Shown here: positions 53,528-63,264 of the stretch, piece by piece
How positions within the stretch are numbered: the first letter of the stretch is position 1
Layout: every line of letters starts with the position of its first letter
NCBI RefSeq assembly: GCF_049331405.1
Contig: NZ_CP186274.1
Coordinates: 4,216,001-4,280,000 of the forward strand
From: PoT sp049331405
Lineage (GTDB): Bacteria > Planctomycetota > Planctomycetia > Isosphaerales > Isosphaeraceae
DNA length: 64,000 nucleotides
Direction of reading: 5' to 3'
Notes under the pieces: generated by a model
Seen by the model: the letters and a program-made list of their open reading frames with translations, nothing else
What the model was told of the DNA's origin: nothing
The model's database searches: none
Translations under genes and position numbers: made by a program

Positions 53528-56500
53528 ATGTCGACGACCACCGAGAGGGACCGCATCACGATCGCGCCGGCTGACCTGGACCGAATCCGTGAGATCTACG
53601 AGAGCGGGCTTTACCTCCAGGCGTTTGAGGAGTCGAAGGCCTGGGGACCGCTCGAGACCTGGGAAGGGACCCCCGCGCTCATCCTGGCCGGCCGCCTGGC
53701 CATGAACCTGGGCGGACCGAAGCTCGCCGAACGCCTGCACACTCGCGCCTGGCGCCTGGGTCGCAACGATTTCGACGCCTGCTTCTATCGGGCCCTCTCC
53801 ATCCTGGGGAAAAAAGGTCCATACGCAACCTGGCGATTCCTGAAACGGTCTGGGCCCTTCGAGGGGATCTCCGACTCATCGCGGGCCGACTGGAGCGCGT
53901 TACACGGGATCGTCCTTGGCTACTTCCGCGACTTCGATCGGGCATGGGCCTGGATGGACCGGGCAGAGGCGACCGCTCCTGGATCAGCCTGGATCCACCT
54001 CGAACGGTCTCGGCTCCTGGGCATGGAAGACCGCTACGAGGAATCGCTCGCCGCCGCCGAGCATGCCCTGACCTTGCGCCCCTGGTATCGCCCGGCCGTC
54101 CAGTCGGTCGTCCACTGCCTCCAGCTCCTTGATCGCGATCACGAGGCCATCGACCGGCTCATGGAGGCCGGCGAACGGATCGAAAGCCCGGCGATCTTCG
54201 CGCAACTCGGCGCGCTCCAGTTCGAGAACGATCGATTCGAGGAGGCACGTCGCAGCTACGATCGCTGCGCGGAGCTCTCGCCGCTCCAGGAGGACGATGG
54301 ACGCAAGTGGCTCGCCGGTCGTCGGTCCGACTGCGCCTACGGCTGCGGCGACGTCGAATCGACAATCCGCTATGCGAAAGAGACCGACGAGCCCTTCTTC
54401 AAGGCCCTGGCCGAGCGTCTCGAGGCGAACGCCCATGCGACGCGCCGAGTCGTCCTGGACGTCGGCTTCGTCAGGCAGCATCACCACACCTGTGCCCCAG
54501 CGACACTCGCCGCAATCAGCAGATTCTGGGGAATTCCCGCCGACCAGCACGAGGTGGCCGAGGCCATCTGCTATGACGGCACGCCGGATCATCGCGAGCG
54601 GACCTGGGCCGGCGACAACGGCTGGTTCGCCCGCGAATTCACCGTGACCTGGGATTCTATCGTCGCGCTCATCGACCGGAAGATCCCCTTCACTCTCACG
54701 ACCGTCGACCCGCTCAGCGCCCACCTCCAGGCGGTGATCGGCTACGACGAGCGCCGACGCACGCTGATCGTGCGGGATCCGACCGAGCCTTACTCGGTCG
54801 AGGCGTTCGCCGACGCCTTCCTCGAACGCTATCGATCATCCGGCCCTCGAGGGATGCTGCTCATCCCGAAGGCCCAGGCGGATCGCATCGACGGCGTCGA
54901 GTTGCCCGATGCGACCCTGTACGACCTCCATCACGAGGTCCAGTGCGAGCTCCTCAAGCACGACCGGATTCGAGCCTTCGCGGCCTATGAGCGGCTCCTC
55001 GAGCGGTGCCCCGGTCATCGCTTGACGTTCCAGGCGGCCCGCCAAATCGCCGCTTATGACACCGATACCCCGGCTTACCTCGCGGCCATCGAGGGCCTGA
55101 TCGCCCTCTTCCCCGAGGACACGAACTATCGCTTCAGTCAGCTGGGTTGTCTCGGCGAGCTCGCCCGCACGGACGAGCGCCTGGGCATCTTGCAGACGCT
55201 CTGCGACGACCCCAAGAGCGATCCCTACTTCCGCCGTCTGTATGCCGAGGAATTGCTCCCCGACGACCGGGAGCGAGCCAGGGTCTATCGACTCGTACGC
55301 CAGGCAATGCGGGCCAGGCCGCTCGATGCGACGAGCTATTCGATCCTCGCCGAGCTCGCCTGGAACCGCCAGGAACGCGACGAGGCGCTGGAGCTGTACC
55401 GCTTCGCGACGGCCCTCGACGACAAGAACGAGGGCTTCGCTCGCAGCCACTTCATGGCGGCACGTCATCTTCGTCGCGAGCAGGAAACCCTGGAGATGCT
55501 CCGCCAGCGCTTCCGTCGCTTCGGCACTCGCTCGAGCTATCCGGCTCGCACTCTGTACTGGGCCCTGTCGCAGCTCGACCGTGAGGCGGAAGGGTTCCGC
55601 ATCCTGGACGAGGCGGTGGCGCTCCGGCCCGACGACAGCGACCTACAACTCTTCCTGGCCGATTCGCTCGGGAATCAGGGCGAGTTCGAACGCGCCGAAG
55701 CGTGCCTGGCTTCGGTCGAGGGCAAATGCCGACGCGCCGCCTGGCTCAGGACTGCGGCGACTCTATTCCTCTGGCAAGGGAAACGGATCGAGGCCCTACA
55801 ACTTTGGCGCGAGGTGCTCGAGATCGAACCGGACGCCCTGGACGCGAACCGGAACATGGCCCGGCTTCTGGCCGAGACCGAGAACCAGGCCGCGGCCATC
55901 GAGCATCTGGCTCGGGCTTGCGACCGATTCCCCCACAACGTAGCCCTGCACCAGTCCTTAATCCAACGACTGCGAGACGAGAGCCCGATCAAGTCGGAAG
56001 AGGCGGCCCGGCGCCTGTTGGCGAGCCGGCCGACCAATGCCTGGACGCGCCGGGAGCTCGCCCTGATCCTGGGGGAACAGGGACGTTATGAGGAGGCCCT
56101 CGCCGAGGTCGAGGTCGCGCGCCAGCTCGACCCGTCCTCTTCGACGGCCGCCTCAGTCCGAGGCCAGGTCCTCACCTACGCCAACAGGACCACGGAGGCC
56201 GACGCCGCCTTCCGCGAAGCGATCCGCCTCTCCGTCGACAATGAGCTGGCGATTGCCCGGCTCATCAACGGCCAGGCCTCGCCGAATGGCCGTCGCGAGG
56301 CGATCCGTTTCATCGAGGAAGAGTTGGGGCGCCAGGTCATCTTCGGCGATGGCCTGATCGCGTTCGCGCGACACGCCAGGAACATTCTCAGCTCGGACGA
56401 ACTCCTCGCCACCCTCGAGAAGGCCTGGGAGGCCCGCCCCGACCTCTGGCATGCCTGGGCGGCCTTGATCCGCCATCGCCTCGAACGCAAGGAGCTTGAC

Positions 56501-58549
56501 GAGGCCCTCGACCTTGCGAATCGAGCCGTCGAGCGGTTCCCCCTGCTCCCCGTGCTCTGGGCCGACCTGGCGAGCGTCCACGAGGCCCGCGGCGATGGCG
56601 ATCAGGTCATCGAGGCCCTGAACCGCAGCCTCCGGATCTCGCCCGGCTGGGGCATGGCCGCGCGACAGTTGGCATCCGCTTATGAGTCGAGGCAGGATTT
56701 CGAGACATCGAAGGCGGTGATCGAGCGATCACTGGCTCACGCGCCCCTCGATCCGCTCAATCATGGCTTCCTGGCGGATGCCCTCTGGAGCCTGAATGAC
56801 CGGAAAGCGGCCCTCGATCGGATCCGCCATGCGATCCGCCTCGACCCCGAATACGACTGGGCCTGGTCCGCCCTCCGGCGCTGGTCTCATCAGATGGGCC
56901 AGCCCGAAAGTGTCGCCGAGTTGGCGAGGGAGCTGACACAGATCCGGGGCGGGGACTCTTGCAGCTGGATGAAGCTCGCCGAGAACCTCGAGGCAGACTC
57001 CGACCGGGACGAGCGTCTGGAAGCACTTCAGCGCGTGATCGACCTGGAGCCGCGCCGAGCCTCCGCGTACGACCTCCGCGCCGAGCTCCTGGCGGACGCC
57101 GGGCGGCTCGACGAGGCCGAGTCCGCGTGCAATCCCCCGGCCTGGGATGGCGATCCTCCCTGCTTCCTCCGAGGCCGGGCCGCGTGGGTGGAGTTCCGTC
57201 GGGGGAACTACCCCTCGGCCATCGAGAAGATGCAGAGCGTCCTCGAGCAGGATCCGGACTATTATTGGGGATGGCTCAGGCTCTCCGAATGGCTCTGCGA
57301 CACGAGCACGCCAGAAGCCTATCTCCAAGCAGCCGAGAATCTCATCCGCCTGGCCCCCAATGATACGGTCGCGAACGCCTACATCGGCGAGGCCCGCCTC
57401 AAGACCGGGGATCGTCGGGGGGCCAAGGCCGGCTTTCGGGCGGCCTTCGACCTGAATCCGTCCTACGGCTTCGCTGGGATGAACCTCTTCGACCTGGAGA
57501 TGGAGGACGAGGCCTGGGATGCGGCCGAGGCGGTCCTCGAGGCGCTCAAGGAGCACGTGGGCGGCGACTTCGTCCTCGCCCGCGAGATTCGATTGGCGAT
57601 GGAGCAAAACAGGATCTCCGTGGCCACCGAGGCTCTGACCCAACTTTGCGTCTCGACCTTGAGCGAGGGCGATTGGCCCTTGAGGGCCGCCGATAAGGCC
57701 TTCCGGAAGGCGGGTTGGAGCAAGGGCGCCGAAGCTGTCTACTCGGGGGCCCTCGACTTGCCCGACGTCAACCCGCTCGTCGGTCGATTCTGGGTCGAGC
57801 ACTGGACCGAGCGAAAACACTGGAAGACGGCCAAACGGCTCGATTCGCTCGCGGGCCGAGGAGAACTGGGGGGCCAGATCCTCGCGGCTTACCTGAATTT
57901 CCTCGGCAATGCGAAGTGGGAGCGCCGCATCCTGGCCTGCCTTCGACGATATGAGCAGGCCATTCGGGCGAACACGCACGCCTGGGGTACAGTCGGCTAT
58001 GCCCTGACGTCGGTCCACAAGTACGACGAGACCATCGCATGGATGAGCGACTGGGACGATCGCGAAGGTCTACAGCCGTGGATGTTGATGAATCTCGTGA
58101 TCGCCCTGCGCAACCAGACCCTGGATGCCGTCGCCAACTTCATGAGCCAGAAGGCCCTCGAGTTACCTTCGGACTACTCCTCACATTACCATTCGCTCTG
58201 GCTGGCATTCGACGAGGTGCTCGACGGTCATGCGGATCGGGCGGCAGCGCGGCTTGAGGCATTCGACACTGAGTCGTTCGATGTCACGAACCTATTCCTC
58301 CATGACCTGACGACGTTGCTCATTCAGCGTGCCGAGGCCATCGAGGCCGGTGATCTGCAGGTGCGAGCGATGACCTGGAAACATATCAACAAGCTTTGCG
58401 CCAGGTACACGATCCCGAGCGAGGACCACGGGGCCGTCTCGAATGCCGTTCGCCGGGCGATTGCCCACGCCGCCGACCAGGAGGGCGGCTTCCGCGGGTT
58501 CGTCTGGAGGCACTTCGGGGCGAAAACTCCCCGGAGGAAGTCGAGATGA
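53528..58549 (+). CDS. giant TPR protein with embedded C39-type cysteine peptidase domain
   Basis: A 1,673-residue cytoplasmic-looking protein without signal peptide or membrane helices. GGAGG lies just before the ATG. Residues about 1-300 are TPR-like. Residues about 300-450 are a C39-like peptidase: Cys322 in HHTCAPATLAAISRFWGI, His399 in SAHLQAVIGYD and Asp417 in VRDPTEPYS. The remaining 1,200 residues are degenerate TPR repeats (for example RALELAPLD-like ALTLRPWYRPA, RAVERFPLLPVLWADLASVH, RHAIRLDPEYDWAW). Such domains cut leader peptides in exporters or other peptides; the substrate is unknown. It follows an ABC exporter by 218 bases. Confidence 0.85.
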   Translation: MSTTTERDRITIAPADLDRIREIYESGLYLQAFEESKAWGPLETWEGTPALILAGRLAMNLGGPKLAERLHTRAWRLGRNDFDACFYRALSILGKKGPYATWRFLKRSGPFEGISDSSRADWSALHGIVLGYFRDFDRAWAWMDRAEATAPGSAWIHLERSRLLGMEDRYEESLAAAEHALTLRPWYRPAVQSVVHCLQLLDRDHEAIDRLMEAGERIESPAIFAQLGALQFENDRFEEARRSYDRCAELSPLQEDDGRKWLAGRRSDCAYGCGDVESTIRYAKETDEPFFKALAERLEANAHATRRVVLDVGFVRQHHHTCAPATLAAISRFWGIPADQHEVAEAICYDGTPDHRERTWAGDNGWFAREFTVTWDSIVALIDRKIPFTLTTVDPLSAHLQAVIGYDERRRTLIVRDPTEPYSVEAFADAFLERYRSSGPRGMLLIPKAQADRIDGVELPDATLYDLHHEVQCELLKHDRIRAFAAYERLLERCPGHRLTFQAARQIAAYDTDTPAYLAAIEGLIALFPEDTNYRFSQLGCLGELARTDERLGILQTLCDDPKSDPYFRRLYAEELLPDDRERARVYRLVRQAMRARPLDATSYSILAELAWNRQERDEALELYRFATALDDKNEGFARSHFMAARHLRREQETLEMLRQRFRRFGTRSSYPARTLYWALSQLDREAEGFRILDEAVALRPDDSDLQLFLADSLGNQGEFERAEACLASVEGKCRRAAWLRTAATLFLWQGKRIEALQLWREVLEIEPDALDANRNMARLLAETENQAAAIEHLARACDRFPHNVALHQSLIQRLRDESPIKSEEAARRLLASRPTNAWTRRELALILGEQGRYEEALAEVEVARQLDPSSSTAASVRGQVLTYANRTTEADAAFREAIRLSVDNELAIARLINGQASPNGRREAIRFIEEELGRQVIFGDGLIAFARHARNILSSDELLATLEKAWEARPDLWHAWAALIRHRLERKELDEALDLANRAVERFPLLPVLWADLASVHEARGDGDQVIEALNRSLRISPGWGMAARQLASAYESRQDFETSKAVIERSLAHAPLDPLNHGFLADALWSLNDRKAALDRIRHAIRLDPEYDWAWSALRRWSHQMGQPESVAELARELTQIRGGDSCSWMKLAENLEADSDRDERLEALQRVIDLEPRRASAYDLRAELLADAGRLDEAESACNPPAWDGDPPCFLRGRAAWVEFRRGNYPSAIEKMQSVLEQDPDYYWGWLRLSEWLCDTSTPEAYLQAAENLIRLAPNDTVANAYIGEARLKTGDRRGAKAGFRAAFDLNPSYGFAGMNLFDLEMEDEAWDAAEAVLEALKEHVGGDFVLAREIRLAMEQNRISVATEALTQLCVSTLSEGDWPLRAADKAFRKAGWSKGAEAVYSGALDLPDVNPLVGRFWVEHWTERKHWKTAKRLDSLAGRGELGGQILAAYLNFLGNAKWERRILACLRRYEQAIRANTHAWGTVGYALTSVHKYDETIAWMSDWDDREGLQPWMLMNLVIALRNQTLDAVANFMSQKALELPSDYSSHYHSLWLAFDEVLDGHADRAAARLEAFDTESFDVTNLFLHDLTTLLIQRAEAIEAGDLQVRAMTWKHINKLCARYTIPSEDHGAVSNAVRRAIAHAADQEGGFRGFVWRHFGAKTPRRKSR

Positions 58550-58559
58550 GTCGGATCGC

Positions 58560-58594
58560 GCCCGTCGGGGTTTGCATGGCATCCCGCGACGGGC
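58560..58594. terminator. GC-rich hairpin between convergent genes, terminator-like
   Basis: GCCCGTCG-GGG pairs with CCC-CGACGGGC (58560-58594, one bulged G, loop of about 12 bases) in the 63-base gap between the TPR gene and the beta-propeller gene. No T tract. A perfect 14-base palindrome, GATCCGATCGGATC, follows at 58601-58614 and reaches the stop codon of the minus-strand gene. Confidence 0.5.
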
Positions 58595-58612
58595 GTCGTC
58601 GATCCGATCGGA

Positions 58613-60469
58613 TCAGAGGGTCTTGAGGTAGGCGATCAGGTCGTCGACCTCGTGATCGTCCAGATTCTTGACGCCGCTGACGGTCTCGGGGCTGTGAGGG
58701 CCGACGAGGGTTTCTCGCAAGGTTTTGGATCGGCCGTCGTGGAGGTAGGGATCCTTGTCGTAGACCCCCTGCAACGACGGCGGATTATAGCCCTGGTAAG
58801 CGTCGTCGGGTTCTTCGAGGCCGACGATATGGATCTTGCCATCGGAGAACTCGGGGCCGCCATGGCAGTTGTTGCAGGCGGTCTTGGAGGCCTGGAAGAT
58901 CGCCCGGCCACGTTCAGCGGCGGCGGAGAGGCCGCCATCGGATTCGCGGTAGGGATTCTTGGGGAAGTCGAGCGAGCCGAGGTAAGCGACGAGGGCATTG
59001 ACCTCGTCCGACTTGGGTCGTCGGCCCTGCATGCTCTTGGTGAACGACTCGATGGTGGCGTCGGAGAGGCTCTTCTGCCAGCCGTGCCAGGTCCAGGGAC
59101 CAGTGCGGGTGACGCCGCGGAGGGTGGGGACCTTCTTGCGGCTGCGCTGGTGGGCCGTGCTGAAGTCGTGGCTGCCATCGTTCATCGTGTCGAAGTCGAG
59201 GCCATTGGTGTGGCCATCGCTGTGGCAGGTGTTGCAGCTATACCACTGGTTGAACGACCGCTCGGCATCATGGAACAGGATTTCGCCGCGACGAGCCAGA
59301 GAGACTTCCTTTGGTCCACCCAGCGCGATCGTGCGGACCACGTCCCCCGACTCGGCGTCGATGACCTGCACCGCGTTCTCGAGGTAGTTGGCGACGTAAA
59401 GGTTCTTGCCGTTGGGATCGAAGGTCAACTCCGTCGGCCGACCGCCCACCGGGACGCGGCGGAATCGGGTGCTGTCGTTGATGAGTTCGACCGCGAGTAG
59501 GTCGCGGGAACCGCCGTTGCGCCAGGGGAGTCGGCGAAGATCGGTTCGGAAGATCATCACTTCATGCGTGCCGCCGCAACTGATCGCCAGATAGCGACCG
59601 TCCGGGCTTGCGGCGACGCCATGGGCATCGGATGCGGCCTTGCCACGCGGATCGAGGGAGAGCGTGGAATAGGTGTCGGAACCGTCGATCGGCACGCTCG
59701 TGAGGCGCTGGCCGAGCACCCAGCCGTTGTCGATGTTGTTCTGAGTCGTGGGGAAGTGGCGGTTCTTCATGTTCGCGACGTAGCCCGTCTTCCCGTCGGC
59801 GGAGATCGCCACCTGGCGGAGGTTGTCGCCGTCGATGGGGATCGTCCGCTCGACCTTCCAGGGCCCGACGGCGACCACCGTCATGGACTGAGATCGGGCG
59901 TTGCCGATGAGGAGGCTCGAGCCGTCTGGCGTGATGGCCAGCCCTCGCGGCTCTCGGCCGACTTCGAGCCGACCGGTGACCTTGTTCGCATCCAGGTCGA
60001 TGCGGACGACCTCATTGCTCACACCGACCGCGACATATCCCGCCTTGCCGTCGGCCGAGATCGCCACGCCTCGGGGCTCGGGACCGACCTCGATCCTGCC
60101 GACCACCCGGAGCGTGTCCGGCTTGATCTCGAGCAGGGCGACGTCGTACCCGTACCAATGCGAGACAAGCCCGCGTTGCCCATCGCGCGAGATCGCCACG
60201 CCCGCAGGCTTGTCTCCCGTCTTCACTTCGGCCAGGACCCGGCCGGCTTTGGGATCGACCAGTGAGACGGAGCCGGAGGTCTGATTCGCGGTCAGGAGCC
60301 GAGTCCCGTCGCTCGAGAGTGCCAGGGCGATCGGCGACCGATTCGGCTCGGCGTCTGTCGGCTCCGGGGCTCCGCGAACGGCCATCGTCGCCAGTCCCAG
60401 GACGCCACCGGCCAGGAGGATCGCGAGTCGTAGGCGGGGTCGAGCCCTCATGCGGAATGCTCCAGCCAA
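58613..60469 (-). CDS. YVTN beta-propeller protein fused to di-haem cytochrome c domain
   Basis: A 618-residue secreted protein. The signal segment is LRLAILLAGGVLGLATMAVR (ATG at 60451 is an alternative start). Residues about 45-400 are a beta propeller with repeated DG-x-x-x-YVAN-like units (ISADGKTGYVANMKN, FDPNGKNLYVANYLENAVQV). The C-terminus has two c-type haem sites, CNTCH and CNNCH, in a cytochrome-c-peroxidase-like arrangement (NGLDFDTMNDGSHDF, PTLRGVTRTGPWTWHGW). It probably transfers electrons in the periplasm; peroxidase activity is unproven. Confidence 0.88.
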   Translation of the reverse strand: MAGAFRMRARPRLRLAILLAGGVLGLATMAVRGAPEPTDAEPNRSPIALALSSDGTRLLTANQTSGSVSLVDPKAGRVLAEVKTGDKPAGVAISRDGQRGLVSHWYGYDVALLEIKPDTLRVVGRIEVGPEPRGVAISADGKAGYVAVGVSNEVVRIDLDANKVTGRLEVGREPRGLAITPDGSSLLIGNARSQSMTVVAVGPWKVERTIPIDGDNLRQVAISADGKTGYVANMKNRHFPTTQNNIDNGWVLGQRLTSVPIDGSDTYSTLSLDPRGKAASDAHGVAASPDGRYLAISCGGTHEVMIFRTDLRRLPWRNGGSRDLLAVELINDSTRFRRVPVGGRPTELTFDPNGKNLYVANYLENAVQVIDAESGDVVRTIALGGPKEVSLARRGEILFHDAERSFNQWYSCNTCHSDGHTNGLDFDTMNDGSHDFSTAHQRSRKKVPTLRGVTRTGPWTWHGWQKSLSDATIESFTKSMQGRRPKSDEVNALVAYLGSLDFPKNPYRESDGGLSAAAERGRAIFQASKTACNNCHGGPEFSDGKIHIVGLEEPDDAYQGYNPPSLQGVYDKDPYLHDGRSKTLRETLVGPHSPETVSGVKNLDDHEVDDLIAYLKTL

Positions 60470-60586
60470 GGAAGGTTCAACTCGGGCGGGGATCGGATTA
60501 TTCGAGGCGGCTTGGGCGGGATGAGGGGATCGGCTCCGCGCCTGAGAATCGGTCCCCCGAAATCCGTCGCCTTCCCGCGTCTCGGG

Positions 60587-62305
60587 CTACATCCGTTCGA
60601 TGACGTCGATCCCGAGCAGGCCGAGACCGAATTTTAAGGTCCTGCCGGTGAGGTCGACAAGCGCCAGCCGGCTATCCCGACGTTCGGTCGACTCGGCCTT
60701 CAGGACGGGACACTCCTCGAAGAAGGTGCTGAACGCGTTCGCCAGGTCGAAGAGGTAGTCCGTCAGGATATTCGGCTTCAATTCCGAGGCTGCCAGTTCG
60801 AGCGTTTCCGAGAGTCGCAGGAGACGCAATCCCAGGGCACGCTCGGCGGGACTCGTGATGAAGATCGTCGGGCGTTGCTCGCGAATGCCTTCGGGAGTGA
60901 GACCTCCCTTGCGGAAGATGCTCTGACTCCGCGCGTAGGCGTACTGGAGGTAAGCGCCGGTATTCCCGTTCATGGCCAGCATTTTCGACCAGTCGAAGAC
61001 ATAGTCGCTAAGCCGGTTCTGGGAGAGGTCGGCGTACTTGATGGCCCCCAGGCCGACGACCTCGGCCACACGAACGTGTTCCTCCGACTCGAGGTCGGGC
61101 GAATTTTCTTTAACGACCTTGAGGGCTTCCGCGATACCTTCGTCGAGTAGCGACTCGAGCCCGACGTTATCGCCGGCGCGTGTTTTCAAGGGCTTCCGAT
61201 CCGCCCCGAGGATGGTGCCGAATGCAACATGCTGCAGGTCGGCACGCTCATATCCCCAGCGTTTCGCGACGGCGAAGAGCTGTTTGAAATGATCGCCCTG
61301 ACGAGAGTCGACGACGTAAAGCACCTGATCGGGCTGCCAGGTCTCTTCGCGATACTGGATCGTTGCGAGATCGGTCGTGGCGTAATTGTACGCCCCGTCC
61401 TTCTTGCGAACGATGAATGGCGCCTTTTCGCGATCGATGAAGACGACCGTGGCGCCCTCGCTTTGTTCCGAGAGCCCCTTGGACTCGAGGTCCTGGACCA
61501 CTTCGGCCAGCATCGGATTGTAGAAGCTCTCGCCAAGCTGGACGTCGAAGGTCACGCCAAGCCGATCGTAGATGGCGGTCAGGGCTGAGAGGCACTCGGG
61601 CATGAACTGATGCCAGAGAGCGACGTTTTCGGGATCATCGGCATGCAGCTTGGCGGTTTCGGCCCGCGCCGCGTCCTCGACGCCCGGTTCCTTCGCTGTG
61701 ATTTTGGCGTTGGTCAACCGATAGAGGCGAGCCAGTTCGCCGACCGCGTCGGTGGCGTAGTTCGCTTCGTCCCGGTGGTTCTTCCAACCCCAGAGGATCA
61801 TACCGAACTGAGCCCCCCAGTCGCCCAGGTGATTGTCTTTAATCACCTTATGGCCAAGGGCGGCGAGGATGCGCGAGAGGCTGTCGCCGATCACGGTCGA
61901 GCGGATGTGCCCGACGTGCATCGGTTTGGCGACGTTGGGGGACGAGAAGTCGACGACGACCGTCTTGGGCTGCTTGGCCGGGGCAACGCCTAGCGTCGCA
62001 TCGTTGAGCAGGTCTCTCAACTGGTCGACGATCCAGGGATCTTCGAGTCGAACGTTCAGGAAGCCCGGGCCGGCGACATCCGGCTTGCCGGCCAGGGGGA
62101 GAAGATCCACGCGCTCGGCGACCTCGGAGGCCACCTCGCGCGGGTTCTTCTTCTGGGCCTTGGCCAGGGCCATGCAACCATTGGCCTGGTAGTCGCCGAA
62201 CTTGGCATCCGTGCTGGGGCGTACGGCCGACGCGAACGCAGCCGGGTCGCCTCCTTCGGGCGTTGCGGCGGCGAAGGATTGGCGAAGTCGTTCGAGAACG
62301 TTCAT
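60587..62305 (-). CDS. argS: arginyl-tRNA synthetase
   Basis: A 572-residue class I synthetase. The HIGH motif is in SSPNVAKPMHVGHIRSTVIG (HVGH). LGDWGAQFGMILWGW, VVDSRQGDHFKQLFAVAKRW and PLKTRAGDNVGLESLLDEG follow the ArgRS pattern. A classical KMSKS motif is absent, as usual for many ArgRS, which use a variant. The C-terminal DALR-type anticodon domain has NGNTGAYLQYAYARSQSIFR. It charges tRNA-Arg. Followed upstream on the same strand by rsfS, 12 bases apart. Confidence 0.96.
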   Translation of the reverse strand: MNVLERLRQSFAAATPEGGDPAAFASAVRPSTDAKFGDYQANGCMALAKAQKKNPREVASEVAERVDLLPLAGKPDVAGPGFLNVRLEDPWIVDQLRDLLNDATLGVAPAKQPKTVVVDFSSPNVAKPMHVGHIRSTVIGDSLSRILAALGHKVIKDNHLGDWGAQFGMILWGWKNHRDEANYATDAVGELARLYRLTNAKITAKEPGVEDAARAETAKLHADDPENVALWHQFMPECLSALTAIYDRLGVTFDVQLGESFYNPMLAEVVQDLESKGLSEQSEGATVVFIDREKAPFIVRKKDGAYNYATTDLATIQYREETWQPDQVLYVVDSRQGDHFKQLFAVAKRWGYERADLQHVAFGTILGADRKPLKTRAGDNVGLESLLDEGIAEALKVVKENSPDLESEEHVRVAEVVGLGAIKYADLSQNRLSDYVFDWSKMLAMNGNTGAYLQYAYARSQSIFRKGGLTPEGIREQRPTIFITSPAERALGLRLLRLSETLELAASELKPNILTDYLFDLANAFSTFFEECPVLKAESTERRDSRLALVDLTGRTLKFGLGLLGIDVIERM

Positions 62306-62317
62306 GGCTTTCCAGTG

Positions 62318-62926
62318 TCAGTCGTTCGGTTCGAGGTCCGAGTCCGGCTCGTCCTCAGCATCCGTCTCGTCATCGAAATCGGCAGGTTCTTCAGCCTCCG
62401 ACTCCGCCACACCCCTGGGAGCAGGTCGGACGCGGTCGGGATCCTGCCAGTCGAGCCGGGGAGCATCGCCCCAGATTTCTTCGAGAGAATAGTACGTGCG
62501 GGCCTCGCCCGAGAAGATGTGGACGACGAAATCGCCGTAGTCGATCAGGACCCAGCGCCCTTCCTCGGAACCTTCCATCCCGAGTTTGTGCTCCTGGATC
62601 TTCTTCATCTCCTGGTCGATCTCGCTCGCGATCGCGTGGCTCTGCCTCCTCGAGGCCGCCGTGGCGATGACGAAGAAGTCGACGAGGGGTGTGGCCTGCC
62701 TCAAGTCGAGGATGTGGATGTCCTTCGCTCGGTTATCGTCGGCGATCCGGGCGCAGATCCTCGCATGCTCGAGGGCCTTTTCGACCCGATCTGGGCGGCT
62801 GCGCGCGACGGCATTGAACGGAACCTCGTCCTGAACGAGATGGCTGGGGCGAGCGGGCTTCGGCGTGGCGACGACCGGAGTCTCTGGGTCGGGCACTTGT
62901 GGGGTCGATTCGTTGGTCTCGGTCAT
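62318..62926 (-). CDS. rsfS: ribosome silencing factor RsfS (YbeB/Iojap)
   Basis: A 202-residue protein. The RsfS core lies at about 50-165: ARICARIADDNRAKDIHILD, VDFFVIATAASRRQSHAIAS, WVLIDYGDFVVHIFSGEART and YYSLEEIWGDAPRLDW. It binds L14 of the large subunit and blocks subunit joining in starvation. It carries extensions of about 50 residues on the N-terminal side and an acidic C-terminal tail (FDDETDAEDEPDSDLEPND), longer than the typical 105-120 residues. Next to argS, probably one transcript. Confidence 0.93.
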   Translation of the reverse strand: MTETNESTPQVPDPETPVVATPKPARPSHLVQDEVPFNAVARSRPDRVEKALEHARICARIADDNRAKDIHILDLRQATPLVDFFVIATAASRRQSHAIASEIDQEMKKIQEHKLGMEGSEEGRWVLIDYGDFVVHIFSGEARTYYSLEEIWGDAPRLDWQDPDRVRPAPRGVAESEAEEPADFDDETDAEDEPDSDLEPND

Positions 62927-63264
62927 CAGAAACTCGTCCGGGTGGCAGGGAAAGCAGCACGGTCCCTTACCCGCCGCAATTCAAGCTCACAGGACGGGTG
63001 CCTCGTGTGCGGAGTGGAAGACAGGATCGCCCTTCCCCAGGTTCGGGAGCCGCATCCAACGAGTTTACCGTCATGCGAGCGCACTGACTATTGCAGAACT
63101 GATTAGAGACTTGCGACGACCGCCGGGCTCGCCATGACTCCGGAAACATCTGGATCGAAAGCATTCGATCCCGGGGCTGTCATATTCGTACTCGTCTGAT
63201 AGAGTAACTGACAATCGTCCGCGGGAAGCGGCTCGATCTTCGACAATACTGAGGAGCCAAAGCG
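62927..63264. other. intergenic region, no gene seen
   Basis: This stretch separates divergent rsfS and the Pro-rich protein gene. Only GAGGAG before the ATG at 63265 is clear. No supported frame or RNA. Confidence 0.35.

Noticed and set aside
56729..58018. 429-codon minus-strand frame
   Set aside because: Antisense to the TPR-C39 gene.
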